A stretch of 64,000 bases of DNA from Paenibacillus ginsengarvi (lineage in GTDB: Bacteria; Bacillota; Bacilli; Paenibacillales; NBRC-103111), in assembly GCF_003626695.1 (NCBI RefSeq), contig NZ_RBAH01000002.1:372001-436000 (forward strand), read 5' to 3'. Positions within the stretch are counted from its first letter, which is position 1. Every line of letters starts with the position of its first letter. Below the pieces are notes generated by a model, which was not told the DNA's origin, searched no databases, and was given only the letters and a program-made list of their open reading frames with translations. Below are positions 9,521 through 18,216 of the stretch, piece by piece. The position numbers and the translations under genes are program-made.

Positions 9521-10894
9521 TTATTTCGCGTTTTGTCTTAGCGCGTTAATCTCTTTCGTTGCTTCTTCCTCCGCTTGGCGGAACAGGGAGTTGATGTCGG
9601 TTTGTCCTTGTGCCAGCTGCAAGGCGCCGTTTGTATGATATTTGTCGATGGCGGCGCCATAAGGCGGAGTTTTAAACGCAATCGGAGCCATCTTGTTGTA
9701 AAAAAGGGCCGAATAATTTTTATTGCTGAAGGTGGATTTGCTGCCGAAAGCTTTCTTTACGGTTTCCAATTTCAATACCGGCATTTGTCCCTTTTCCGAT
9801 ATTTCTTTCTGATACTCTTCGGAAAGCAGGAATTTCAGGGCGGTCATCGCGGCATCCTTGTTCGCGCTAAATGAAGTGATGCCCATCTGGAACGGATAAG
9901 GCTGCGCGCCCACACCCGGTTTCTCGCGAAAAGTAGGCAGCGACGCGATGTCCCAATCGATCTGTTTCATTTCCTCGCCCAGGGCGGAGATGAGCCCCGA
10001 CGAATAGCCGTACATGGCTAACGTTTGGTCCCGCACGAAGGTGTAGTGGTCGGGTGTTTTTTTCTGCCGGATCGTTTCCGCGCGGGCGATTTCCTGTTCG
10101 AACGGACGAACAAACAACGTTTCGAACAACGGTTTCCAAAGCGGGTTCGTATTAATCGTCGGCGTCATCGTAGACGGATCGACGCTCGGCAGCGAAAACT
10201 GGTTCTGGTTGGCGGTGTTGGCCGGATTTACGGTCAAACCGACATAGGAGGTGCCGGCTTCCTGCCGGGTCAGTTTTTTGCCCAATTCGATCGCTTCGTC
10301 CCAGGTCATTCCGTTTTGCGGAAAGGGGACGCCGAATTTCTGAAACAGCGTCTTGTTGTAGAACAAGGTCATTACGTTGTTTTGAATCGGGAACCCGTAG
10401 ATCGGACCGCCGGCGGCACTATTCATGTAATCCACATAAACCGGGTCCAGGTCGGACAAGGGGACGTTATGTTTCTTGATCAGCTCGCGCATATCGTACT
10501 CCATGCCACTTTCGATCATATATCGTTCGAAGTTGCCGATGGTGTTGAAGAAAATGTCGAATTTCGTGCCCGAGGCCAGCAAATCCTGCAGCGATGTGCC
10601 TGTTCCGGCCCGGATGTATTCGATCGTGTAATTCGGAAATTTTTTACGCAGGGCGTTGCCGAACGATTGATCGAAGCTTTCTTCGGAGTTGCCGTTATTG
10701 GAGTAAAATACAAGCTTGGCTTGTTCAGGCTGGCTCTCTGGAGGAGGAGTGCCGCCTGCCTCGCGACTCGGTTCCTTCGGAGCGGGAGCGCAGCCGGACG
10801 CTAGTACCAGCAGCAAGGTTGCGACGGCAGTCGAGCGGATGACGGCCCGCCGGGTTTTGCTAGAAATGGTTGGAATGGGTTTCAAGGATTTCAC
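9521..10894 (-). CDS. ABC transporter extracellular sugar-binding lipoprotein (family 1)
   Basis: A family-1 (CUT1-type) solute-binding protein of about 457 residues. Signal peptide ends in the lipobox LASGC, so it should be anchored outside the membrane. Core motifs include KLVFYSNNGN, LFQKFGVPFPQNGMTWDEA and the C-terminal helical cap ending in EEATKEINALRQNAK. GTG at 10915 overlaps the upstream stop, but GTG at 10894 is preceded by GAAGGAGAGG at ideal spacing and gives MKSLKPIPT..., so I use that. It follows the Gfo/Idh oxidoreductase gene in a tight two-gene operon. No permease genes are adjacent. It is paralogous to the proteins at 34178, 44390, 55091 and 61376. Confidence 0.92.
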   Translation of the reverse strand: MKSLKPIPTISSKTRRAVIRSTAVATLLLVLASGCAPAPKEPSREAGGTPPPESQPEQAKLVFYSNNGNSEESFDQSFGNALRKKFPNYTIEYIRAGTGTSLQDLLASGTKFDIFFNTIGNFERYMIESGMEYDMRELIKKHNVPLSDLDPVYVDYMNSAAGGPIYGFPIQNNVMTLFYNKTLFQKFGVPFPQNGMTWDEAIELGKKLTRQEAGTSYVGLTVNPANTANQNQFSLPSVDPSTMTPTINTNPLWKPLFETLFVRPFEQEIARAETIRQKKTPDHYTFVRDQTLAMYGYSSGLISALGEEMKQIDWDIASLPTFREKPGVGAQPYPFQMGITSFSANKDAAMTALKFLLSEEYQKEISEKGQMPVLKLETVKKAFGSKSTFSNKNYSALFYNKMAPIAFKTPPYGAAIDKYHTNGALQLAQGQTDINSLFRQAEEEATKEINALRQNAK

Positions 10895-10911
10895 AGATTT
10901 CCTCTCCTTCG

Positions 10912-12144
10912 TCACCGATGGCTTGTGATTGCACTCGAATTCAACAGCTCTTGGATCGTTACTTTGCGTTGTTCCTGGATCGAAATATTCGCCGCTACTC
11001 CGATGAGCATGGATAGGGCGCCTTCCCAGGAGCCGGCCCGCTGCCCCAACGAATCGGTCGGCTCGTTCTGGACGAACATTTTGCGGATCCGGTCGTCGCT
11101 CCCGCCATGCGAGCCCGTTGCTTTTCGGGCTTCATGCACGACTTTTTCCCCTCTATGATTGAAAAGGTGAATCTGCTGCGTCGGTTCGTCCGCTCTGTCG
11201 CCGGTGTAATATTCGCCGGCCTCGATTCTACCCTTGGTGCCGTTGAAGGTGGCGGTCCAATTTTTATACGGGCTATGCGCAACCAGGGAATAATTCAAGA
11301 CAGTACCTTTCCGGTAACGGACATGGACAGACATCGTATCGTAAATATCGATATCGTCGCCGAACACGCAGCGATCGCGGATATAGCCGTCTTCGGCCTC
11401 GCATTGATGAAAATAGTCGTTGTTGAACGAATGTTCTGTAATATCGAAATAAAACTCGCACGTGCTTGCAAAGCTGCAATTCAAGCAGCGGAAGCCGCGT
11501 TCCTCGCGCGTCGGGCCGAAAAAGCGCCGTTCGCCGAAGGCGCTTACTTCAATGGGCTCATCACGCAGCCACCAATTGGCCAAATCGAAATGATGGGTCG
11601 ACTTATGGACGAGTAGCCCGCCGCTGTTGCTCATATGGCGATGCCATCTCCGGAAATACTGTGCGCCATGATTCGAGTCCAAATACCAGTTGTAGTCCAC
11701 GCTGAGGATGTCTCCGATCGTACCGGCGTCCAACAGCTCTTTTACCCGCATCATGTAGGGCATATAGCGGCAATTGAAAGCGACCTTGATATTGCGGCCG
11801 GTCCGTTTCTCGGCATCCAGAATGGACTTGCATTTCTCGGCATCCGTAGTCATCGGTTTCTCGGTAATGACGTCGAGCCCGCCTTCCAATGCCCGGATAA
11901 TGAAAGCATCGTGCGTACTGTCCATCGTCGTGATTAAGACAAGCTCCGTGCCGCTTTCCTGCAACATGCTGTCGAAGCTGGCGTAAACCGGTACTTGTCC
12001 GCATTCCTCCGCGAGCAGGCGCGCTCTGGATGGATTCTGATCGTAGATGCCAACGAGCTCGACCTCTTCGCGAAATTGCGTGGCCAACGGTTTCACGAGA
12101 ATATGAGCACGCGCTCCCGCGCCGGCAACCGCTATTTTTTTCAA
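10912..12144 (-). CDS. Gfo/Idh/MocA family NAD(P)-dependent oxidoreductase
   Basis: A 410-residue protein with an N-terminal Rossmann fold (KKIAVAGAGARAHILVKPLA), the conserved EKPMTTDAEKC motif near 95, and a C-terminal alpha/beta catalytic domain. It carries a cysteine-rich insert (CLNCSFASTC near 215-225, then further Cys in YFHQC and RDRC) like a subset of this family, possibly binding a metal. Members oxidise or epimerise sugars and inositols in the cytoplasm. It is the first gene of a two-gene operon with a sugar-binding lipoprotein and is divergent from the GH31-AraC fusion, whose product is the likely local regulator. Substrate not assigned. Confidence 0.92.
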   Translation of the reverse strand: MKKIAVAGAGARAHILVKPLATQFREEVELVGIYDQNPSRARLLAEECGQVPVYASFDSMLQESGTELVLITTMDSTHDAFIIRALEGGLDVITEKPMTTDAEKCKSILDAEKRTGRNIKVAFNCRYMPYMMRVKELLDAGTIGDILSVDYNWYLDSNHGAQYFRRWHRHMSNSGGLLVHKSTHHFDLANWWLRDEPIEVSAFGERRFFGPTREERGFRCLNCSFASTCEFYFDITEHSFNNDYFHQCEAEDGYIRDRCVFGDDIDIYDTMSVHVRYRKGTVLNYSLVAHSPYKNWTATFNGTKGRIEAGEYYTGDRADEPTQQIHLFNHRGEKVVHEARKATGSHGGSDDRIRKMFVQNEPTDSLGQRAGSWEGALSMLIGVAANISIQEQRKVTIQELLNSSAITSHR

Positions 12145-12216
12145 CTTGTACGACCCCTTGGTTTGATTTGAATGTGCATCCTCAGATTAGCAAGAAGGAA
12201 GCGGGAGGTGTAGGTG

Positions 12217-12265
12217 CGTACGATAACCATTGTTTGACGATCGATAACGGGCTGCACTGTTATCA
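12217..12265. promoter_or_regulatory. candidate operator: CGATAAC repeats in divergent intergenic region
   Basis: Two direct copies of an 11-base unit ending in CGATAAC (CGTACGATAAC at 12217-12227 and CGATCGATAAC at 12238-12248; 9 of 11 bases alike) begin exactly 21 bp apart, two helical turns. A third, inverted half-site GTTATC follows at 12259-12264. The spacing is typical of AraC-family dimer sites. It lies between the Gfo/Idh gene and the GH31-AraC fusion gene; binding by the fusion protein is inferred. Confidence 0.5.
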
Positions 12266-12335
12266 TGGATGTTCATAACCTGCCCAACCGTTTACCGGCA
12301 CCATTATCGGATCAGAAAAGGAGAGTGAACGGGAC

Positions 12336-15254
12336 ATGCGGAGATACGATGGCGACGGTCCGCCGACCGATGACGGACACGGCCTGCAAATAGATTGGTT
12401 TAACCGCGGAAAGCTGGCGGCCTTCGCGGTCGCGCCCCACACGTTTCGCATCCGGGGAAAGGCTCGCGGAGATTTTGCCGAATCGACGCTTCATCGATAC
12501 GGCATATTGCGCAAGACGGATCTGACCGTCACAGTAGAGACGGAGGAAACGGAGTACATGTACATCATGCGTACCGAACAGACTAGTCTGCACATCGGAC
12601 GCGCTGATGGTTCGATAACGTTTCGAGGGGCGGGTAAGGAGCGCTTGCCGCTTACGGTGTCGGGCCTGACAATCGGTGCAGAGGGGGGATTCGATATCCG
12701 CTTTACTTTGACGGAGGGGGAGCGGCTTTACGGTTTGGGGAATGCGGTGCCCGATCGACTTCAACTGCGCGGCAGCCGAGCTACGCTTTCGGCCACGCCA
12801 GACGGAAGCTCGGTACCGGTTCCTTTTGTGATGAGCAGCGGCGGTTGGGCCTTATTGATCAATACGACCTGGCCGCACGCATTCGATTTAGGCCAAACGA
12901 ATCCGGACGAGATGAGGATCACTGCCGAAGAAGGGGAGCTTGATCTTTACGTATTCGGCGGAGACGATTACCGGGAGTTGCTGGAACGATACACGGATCT
13001 TGCCGGCAAGCCAAGACTGCTGCCGATCTGGGCGTACGGCTTGACCTACATTCGCGACATGACGACCCATGACCGGGAAGTGCTGGACGACGTCCTGAAG
13101 TTCCGGCAGGAAGGCATTCCGTGCGATCTCATCGGTCTAGGCAGCGGCTGGAACGATACGGGTAGCAGGGAAGCGACGGCTATGCGATGGCACTCGACGC
13201 GTTTTTCCGCGCCGACGAGCGGCCAGGACCGCTCGTTTACGTTTGTGGACATGCTGCAGCGGCATGGCTTCAAGCTCGGGCTGCTCATGCACTGCATCAA
13301 CTACGATCTGACGGCCCATACCGAATTTGCAACGCGCCATGCAAACGGTAGCGGGACTGAAAACACGTCGGAGTCGTGGTACGCTTTTTTGCGCCCGTTC
13401 GCAGGAGAGGGGGTCGCGTCCTTTCGTTATTCCTCATTCAGTCAGATGGGCATGGAAACGGAACGGGACCGGAAGTGGGCGAATGGCATGAAAGATCGCG
13501 AGCTGCGTCATTTGTATCCGGTGCTGCTGGTCAAGCAAACGTATGACGGATATGCGGAGCAAACGGGGAAAAGACCGTTTATCCATTGTGTTTCGGGGTA
13601 TACCGGCATTCAGCAGTTCACCGCTTTGGAATCGGGCAGATACAACAGCGGCGTCGCGGCGGTTGTTCAGGCGCTCAGTATGGGCTTGTCGGGTCATGCG
13701 CACACCGCTTCCCATATTAACGTGGATATGCGCGAAAGCATCCATGCCGGTTTTTTGCAGCCCTGGTCGTTTATCAACAGCGGCAGCTACTTCCGGAATC
13801 CTTGCGTACTGGAAAAACCACTTCGCGACATGTTCCGCAAGTACGCCAAATTGAGGTACAGGCTGCTCCCATACGTGTATTCAACGGCACACGTTGCCGC
13901 TCGTACAGGGATGCCTATTGCCCGAGCGATGCCGCTGATGTTTCCGAACGATCCGCATTGCGGGGAGCTGCGGCAGCAGTACATGCTGGGACCGTTTTTG
14001 CTTGTAGCCGTTTATACCGATCGCGTTTACTTGCCCGAAGGCCGTTGGATTAACTATTGGACGGGCGAAACGTCGGAAGGTGGACAGACGATTTCGTGCA
14101 CGATCCCCGATGAGGTGGGAGGCCCCTTATTTGTACGCGAAGGCGCGATTGTACCGTTGTGGCCGGAAGTTGACTATGCAGATCAAACGGTGATTAAACG
14201 CATGGCGCTGCATATATATCCGGGAGAGCGCAGTCAGTTTACGATGTATGAGGATGACGGGGTTACGCTGGCTCATGAGCAGGGCTTTGCGGCCCTTACA
14301 GAAGTTATATGCGAGGCGAACGCTGGAGAGGTCCTGCTGAATATCGGTCCTCGAAGCGGATCGTATGCAGGAATGCCGGATAAACGAAGCTACGAGCTGT
14401 CCATATTCACCAGCGGCCGACCTGTCCGCATCGAACTGAACGGGATGCCTCTTCCGGAAAATAAGACAGGAGACAAAGGGAAGTCGCGATCCGGATGGCG
14501 ATATATCCGACAAACCCGATGCGTTCAACTGGAAGTTACGGATGTTGCGCGGACGGGAGCGAGGGTGAAGGTGAGCCTGATCGATCCGGTTGCAGGTCTG
14601 CCGGAAGAGGCGGAAGCGGAAGCTGCCGTGTCGGGAGCCGTTGCCGACGAGGAGCTGATTATGGGTCTCGAGACAACAGACAGGGAAGCGTTCGGCATGT
14701 TGCTCTCGAACTGGTGGAATCATGCAGGAGACGACTGGCGGCTGCGCCTGCTGCACGGCTGCTCCTTGTTCATCAGCCATATGAAACGTCGCGGCTGGAC
14801 GGCTTCGGAGGTGTGGGGCAAAGACTTGGAGTCTGTTTACACGATGCATAGAATTCGGTCTCCGGCTCAGGGACTCGCTTTGCTTTGCCGCCTTGCCTGG
14901 CGGATGATGGACTTCGCACGTCCACCGGCCGGTGCCGACATACACCCGGTGATCCGGCAGGTGCTGGCGATCGTGGACGCCGAACTGAAGCGGAAGCTTT
15001 CTTTACAGCAGGTCGCGCTGCGAACCAATGTGCATCCGTTTTATTTGAGCCGTTTGTTCAAGCGGCATGTCGGGCAGCCGTTCTCCAGTTACGTTTTGAT
15101 GCAGCGGATGAACCGGGCTCGATCGTATCTGGAATCCGGGATGAAAGTGTACGAAGCGGCTGCCGAAAGCGGTTTTCAGGATACGAGCCACTTTTCGAGA
15201 GTGTTTGCTAAGTATTGGGGCTCTCCACCCGAAACGTTCAAACGCCGCATATAA
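12336..15254 (+). CDS. GH31-like domain fused to YesN-type AraC DNA-binding module
   Basis: One uninterrupted 972-residue frame. Residues ~1-230 look like the GH31 N-terminal beta-sandwich (GERLYGLGN, PFVMSSGGWALLINTTWPHA). Residues ~230-530 are the barrel (KPRLLPIWAYGLTYIRD, QALSMGLSG), and ~530-740 the C-terminal sheets (QQYMLGPFLL, YLPEGRWINYWTGE). Residues ~765-868 are helical and 870-972 form an AraC HTH pair (YLSRLFKRHVGQPFSSYVL). The nucleophile segment reads SFRYSSFSQ (362-370) with no Asp, and the acid/base site reads ESGR with Arg435, so hydrolysis is unlikely. Residues after ~765 match the output half of the YesN protein at 37525. No signal peptide. I infer a cytoplasmic glycan-responsive transcription factor acting on the divergent operon. 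ATG 12336 follows AAAGGAGAG. Confidence 0.88.
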   Translation: MRRYDGDGPPTDDGHGLQIDWFNRGKLAAFAVAPHTFRIRGKARGDFAESTLHRYGILRKTDLTVTVETEETEYMYIMRTEQTSLHIGRADGSITFRGAGKERLPLTVSGLTIGAEGGFDIRFTLTEGERLYGLGNAVPDRLQLRGSRATLSATPDGSSVPVPFVMSSGGWALLINTTWPHAFDLGQTNPDEMRITAEEGELDLYVFGGDDYRELLERYTDLAGKPRLLPIWAYGLTYIRDMTTHDREVLDDVLKFRQEGIPCDLIGLGSGWNDTGSREATAMRWHSTRFSAPTSGQDRSFTFVDMLQRHGFKLGLLMHCINYDLTAHTEFATRHANGSGTENTSESWYAFLRPFAGEGVASFRYSSFSQMGMETERDRKWANGMKDRELRHLYPVLLVKQTYDGYAEQTGKRPFIHCVSGYTGIQQFTALESGRYNSGVAAVVQALSMGLSGHAHTASHINVDMRESIHAGFLQPWSFINSGSYFRNPCVLEKPLRDMFRKYAKLRYRLLPYVYSTAHVAARTGMPIARAMPLMFPNDPHCGELRQQYMLGPFLLVAVYTDRVYLPEGRWINYWTGETSEGGQTISCTIPDEVGGPLFVREGAIVPLWPEVDYADQTVIKRMALHIYPGERSQFTMYEDDGVTLAHEQGFAALTEVICEANAGEVLLNIGPRSGSYAGMPDKRSYELSIFTSGRPVRIELNGMPLPENKTGDKGKSRSGWRYIRQTRCVQLEVTDVARTGARVKVSLIDPVAGLPEEAEAEAAVSGAVADEELIMGLETTDREAFGMLLSNWWNHAGDDWRLRLLHGCSLFISHMKRRGWTASEVWGKDLESVYTMHRIRSPAQGLALLCRLAWRMMDFARPPAGADIHPVIRQVLAIVDAELKRKLSLQQVALRTNVHPFYLSRLFKRHVGQPFSSYVLMQRMNRARSYLESGMKVYEAAAESGFQDTSHFSRVFAKYWGSPPETFKRRI

Positions 15255-15292
15255 CGTTCTTATCGGGCGGGAAGATCAACGAACTATGTTTG

Positions 15293-15322
15293 TTGACAAA
15301 AGCAAAAAAACAAGAGTACACT
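15293..15322 (+). promoter_or_regulatory. predicted sigma-A promoter of marR-type gene
   Basis: TTGACA at 15293-15298 and TACACT at 15317-15322 with an 18-bp spacer, upstream of the MarR gene. The candidate MarR operator starts 8 bp downstream, a position suited to repression. Confidence 0.5.
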
Positions 15323-15329
15323 GAAACTG

Positions 15330-15343
15330 GTTAAACATTAAAC
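15330..15343. promoter_or_regulatory. candidate MarR operator, copy 1
   Basis: GTTAAACATTAAAC, nearly identical to the palindrome before the next gene (15839-15852). It overlaps the expected transcription start of the MarR gene, consistent with autorepression. Confidence 0.5.
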
Positions 15344-15364
15344 TATATACAGAGGTTTTGGAAG

Positions 15365-15817
15365 ATGGACGTTCTTCAGCGTTATGTGTCCCGGCAGCCG
15401 TTAGAGGTGGAAGCTTTTTTTTGCATGGTGGAGACAACGGCTGAGCTTGTCGGCGTTTCGGAACGATATTGGTCCTCGCAGGGAATAAACGGAGCGCGAA
15501 TCCGCATTCTGGTTGAGATCGCCAAAGCCGGCGGTACGATTCTCCCTTCCGCCCTGGCGGCCCGGATTGGAGTAACGAAGCCCAATATCAGTGTTCTGCT
15601 GGTGCCGCTAGAGCAGCAGGGTTATATTCGAGGTGTCAGTGACCCGGAGGATGGCCGCAAGCGCAGGATTTTGCTTACCGAGGATGGAGAGAATCTGCTG
15701 CTGGAGGTATTGCCGGGCAATCGGGCTGTCATCAAGAAGCGGATGGAAAATTTGAACGCGGACGAGATACAGCTGTTGCTGTCGCTTCTGCGCAAATTGC
15801 AGCTAAGGAAGGAGTAA
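15365..15817 (+). CDS. MarR family transcriptional regulator
   Basis: A 150-residue winged-helix regulator. Helices before the HTH (GINGARIRILVEIAKAGG), recognition region LAARIGVTKPNISVLLVPLE (about 60-80) and the wing SDPEDGRKRRILLTEDGE are typical of MarR proteins, which act as dimers released by small phenolic or oxidising compounds. It precedes an NmrA-like oxidoreductase by 62 bp, and both genes carry the same palindromic element upstream, so a self-regulated two-gene module is likely. Ligand unknown. Confidence 0.92.
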   Translation: MDVLQRYVSRQPLEVEAFFCMVETTAELVGVSERYWSSQGINGARIRILVEIAKAGGTILPSALAARIGVTKPNISVLLVPLEQQGYIRGVSDPEDGRKRRILLTEDGENLLLEVLPGNRAVIKKRMENLNADEIQLLLSLLRKLQLRKE

Positions 15818-15838
15818 CTTCTTCCTTGCGCCCATATA

Positions 15839-15852
15839 GTTAAACATTTAAC
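15839..15852. promoter_or_regulatory. candidate MarR operator, copy 2
   Basis: GTTAAACATTTAAC, a 6+2+6 perfect inverted repeat between the MarR gene and the oxidoreductase gene. Its sequence repeats that at 15330-15343 with one base difference in the alignment of the core. Confidence 0.5.
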
Positions 15853-15879
15853 TTTTATCCATTAGAGAGGGTTGGTTTT

Positions 15880-16689
15880 ATGAAAATTGTATTAACCGGT
15901 TCAACCGGCAATCTGGGGAAATTGATTCTGAAGCAGCTGCTTTTCCGCTGCCGTGCCGAAGACCTGATCCTTAGCGTCAGACAGCCTCCTATCGCGGAAG
16001 AGTATACAGATCCGAATCTGGGCATTCGTTATGGCGATTACGATGTGCCGGAATCCCTCGAACCCGCTTTTCGCGGTGCCGCCAAGCTGATGATGGTATC
16101 CTCCCCTTGTATGGATGACGTTGTTCGTCTGCAGCAGCATCTCTCGGTCATCGAAGCTGCTCGCCAAGCCGGAATCAAGCACATTGTTTATACCAGTATA
16201 TGTTCCCCGGAGAAGGGCCGGTTGTCTGTTCACAAACTTCATTTGGATACGGAGCAAGCTATACGGGAGTCGAACATCCCTTATACGATCTTGCGGAATG
16301 CTTATTATACGGATATCGTGAAGCTGCTTGGAATCCGGGAAGCGGCTGCAAGCGGGGTTCTGGTCAGTCCTCCTGGGCATTGGATTTTTAATACCGCCTC
16401 TCGTTGGGATTTGGCACATGCCGCCGCTGTCGTTCTTACGGAGGAAGGACATGAGGATCGAACGTACGAGCTGGCCCCGATGCGGACTTGGAATTTGGAC
16501 GATCTGGCAAGTTCCATTTCGGAGGTTACAGGCAGAAAAGTAGTGCGCCGCACGGACAACGATTATCAAAATCATGTATACCGAATGCTGCCGTATTCCG
16601 ATATGCGATTCGTCTCCAAAGACCTGGCCAGGCTCGTCGGACAGCCGCTTCGCACGGTTACAGATGAAGTGCGCGACATATTCGGTTAG
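15880..16689 (+). CDS. NmrA-like NAD(P)H-binding oxidoreductase (QOR2/YtfG type)
   Basis: A 269-residue atypical short-chain dehydrogenase. N-terminal nucleotide-binding motif TGSTGNLGKLILKQLL, then a VSSPCMDDVVRLQQHLSVIE segment and KHIVYTSICSPEKG around residues 93-106, as in NAD(P)H:quinone oxidoreductase 2-like and NmrA proteins. Probably cytoplasmic and concerned with quinone or electrophile stress. It lies directly behind a MarR gene with a shared operator-like sequence. ATG 15880 has AGAGAGGG upstream. The exact substrate cannot be told from sequence. Confidence 0.88.
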   Translation: MKIVLTGSTGNLGKLILKQLLFRCRAEDLILSVRQPPIAEEYTDPNLGIRYGDYDVPESLEPAFRGAAKLMMVSSPCMDDVVRLQQHLSVIEAARQAGIKHIVYTSICSPEKGRLSVHKLHLDTEQAIRESNIPYTILRNAYYTDIVKLLGIREAAASGVLVSPPGHWIFNTASRWDLAHAAAVVLTEEGHEDRTYELAPMRTWNLDDLASSISEVTGRKVVRRTDNDYQNHVYRMLPYSDMRFVSKDLARLVGQPLRTVTDEVRDIFG

Positions 16690-16787
16690 ACGATTTGGCC
16701 GCAAAGCCACATCGAACCAGGTCTGGGGGTCCGGGCAAGTTACCGCAACATACTGGTTATTATGCGCGTCTATTGTTGTGGAATTAT

Positions 16788-17399
16788 ATGTTATTATGGA
16801 AAGCGGGACTATTAACTCGAGCTTATATTTTGGATGAGGAGGAAAATAGTATAGCTATCTATTTTAATATTTCGATGCCTATTATGGATTTTCTTACTGA
16901 GAGCCATACTGCCATGCTCAGGCATGAAGTTAAACTATATGCAGAAATTTTTGTTAACGCACAGGGTGAACGTCAATATATATCTCTTGAAAGTAATAAT
17001 ATCGCTTTGTTCGTCAGTTATTTTGATAATACTGCGTATAACTCTTTTTTCTTTTCCTGCTATCCCTTACAAGACATAACACGCATCAAAGAATTCGGAT
17101 ATTTTTATGATGCGCCAAGCTCTTATTCTATTGAAGTTAACGGCGGCAGAGAAACCGATAAAAGTCGAGAACTTATACAAATGCGGATGATATCAAAAAA
17201 TCCTAATAAGCAGATACAATCTTTTTATCGAACCTTTCAAAGGAACTTAAAGAACATATCAGGATTGCAAAAGCATACCCAAAAAAAATATTATTACCTG
17301 CCAACGGAAAAAATCATAATTCCCGCTAATCCACATTCACAGAATACTAGAGATCATTGGGAAGACTTCTGTCTTTCCAAAATTGAGCGTGTTGAGTGA
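16788..17399 (+). CDS. hypothetical protein, AT-rich
   Basis: The frame is open from 16695, but the first 31 codons look like downstream read-through of the previous gene region. ATG 16788 (MLLWKAGLLTRAYIL) is a plausible start, though no convincing ribosome site precedes it. About 203 residues, rich in aromatic and polar residues (YFNISMPIMDFLTES, FGYFYDAPSSYSIEV), no transmembrane helix or recognised motif. Base composition is clearly lower in GC than its neighbours, suggesting recent acquisition. Its stop overlaps the start region of the C39-like gene. It could be a truncated or decayed gene. Function unknown. Confidence 0.4.
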   Translation: MLLWKAGLLTRAYILDEEENSIAIYFNISMPIMDFLTESHTAMLRHEVKLYAEIFVNAQGERQYISLESNNIALFVSYFDNTAYNSFFFSCYPLQDITRIKEFGYFYDAPSSYSIEVNGGRETDKSRELIQMRMISKNPNKQIQSFYRTFQRNLKNISGLQKHTQKKYYYLPTEKIIIPANPHSQNTRDHWEDFCLSKIERVE

Positions 17400-17404
17400 T
17401 CCAT

Positions 17405-18196
17405 ATGAACCATTCGAAAATGGTTTTCCAAATTTTAACGTGCAGCCTGATCCTATTTCATACTGGCGCTTGCAGCCGAACGATGCCCGAGCGGCAAACA
17501 GAGGCCCAGATGAACCGTCCCCTCGTTATGGAAGCGCTGGCGGCGCCGGATACGGATACGGTCCTTCCTGATCCGCACAAATACCCGGTGCAAGCTCTGG
17601 TGGATGCTCCACTGATCTTGCAGTTTCCCGAGTTTTTAAACGGATGCGAAGTAACGAGCTTGGCCATGCTATTCTCTTTCCTCGATCTTCCTTATTCGAA
17701 AGAAGAGCTGGCAGTGCTTCTGCCGAAGGATCCGGCTGAGCCCATTTTTGACGAGGAGGGCGCGATCCTCTCCTGGGGCGATCCGGACTTGGGCTTTGTA
17801 GGAGATATGGTAGGGGAACGAATCGGGTACTCCGTGAATAACGGACCGTTGGCACAGCTTTTGGATCGGGTGTACGAGCCGGGCAGCTTGAATTTGACCG
17901 GGGAGCGTTTCGAAGAGGTTGAACGGGCCGTAGCAGACGGCCGACCCGTTATCATCTGGACGACGGAGGACTTCCAGCCGACCGAACAATGGGTGAGCTG
18001 GGTGACATCTTCGGGCAAAGAGGTGAAAGCTACCTTTCAGGAGCATGCGGTTCTGCTTGTCGGTTACGACGAGGAGTACGTGTACATCAACAATCCGCTA
18101 AACGGACAAAAGGCGGAGCAGGTCGCGAAAGCCCCTTTCGTGGAAGCCTGGAAGCAGCTCGGGCAGCAAGCTTTGACAGTCAAACGTTTCGAATAA
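17405..18196 (+). CDS. C39-like cysteine peptidase domain protein, probably exported
   Basis: About 263 residues. The hydrophobic N-terminus MVFQILTCSLILFHTGAC suggests a signal peptide, possibly an atypical lipobox (Thr at -3). The catalytic region reads LNGCEVTSLAMLFSFLDL with the expected Cys, and the His box is EHAVLLVGYDEEYVYINNPL, as in Peptidase_C39_2 (YvpB-like) proteins. These act outside the cell, but substrates are mostly unknown. GTG 17396 is an alternative start. A long inverted repeat follows the gene, which converges on the HD-GYP gene. Confidence 0.8.
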   Translation: MNHSKMVFQILTCSLILFHTGACSRTMPERQTEAQMNRPLVMEALAAPDTDTVLPDPHKYPVQALVDAPLILQFPEFLNGCEVTSLAMLFSFLDLPYSKEELAVLLPKDPAEPIFDEEGAILSWGDPDLGFVGDMVGERIGYSVNNGPLAQLLDRVYEPGSLNLTGERFEEVERAVADGRPVIIWTTEDFQPTEQWVSWVTSSGKEVKATFQEHAVLLVGYDEEYVYINNPLNGQKAEQVAKAPFVEAWKQLGQQALTVKRFE

Positions 18197-18216
18197 GATG
18201 CGTGTCCGGACTTGAT

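Noticed and set aside
12336..15254. Possibility that the GH31 and AraC parts are two genes merged by an error
   Set aside because: The frame is continuous, and the helical segment joining the parts is itself homologous to the YesN region before its HTH, so the junction looks natural.
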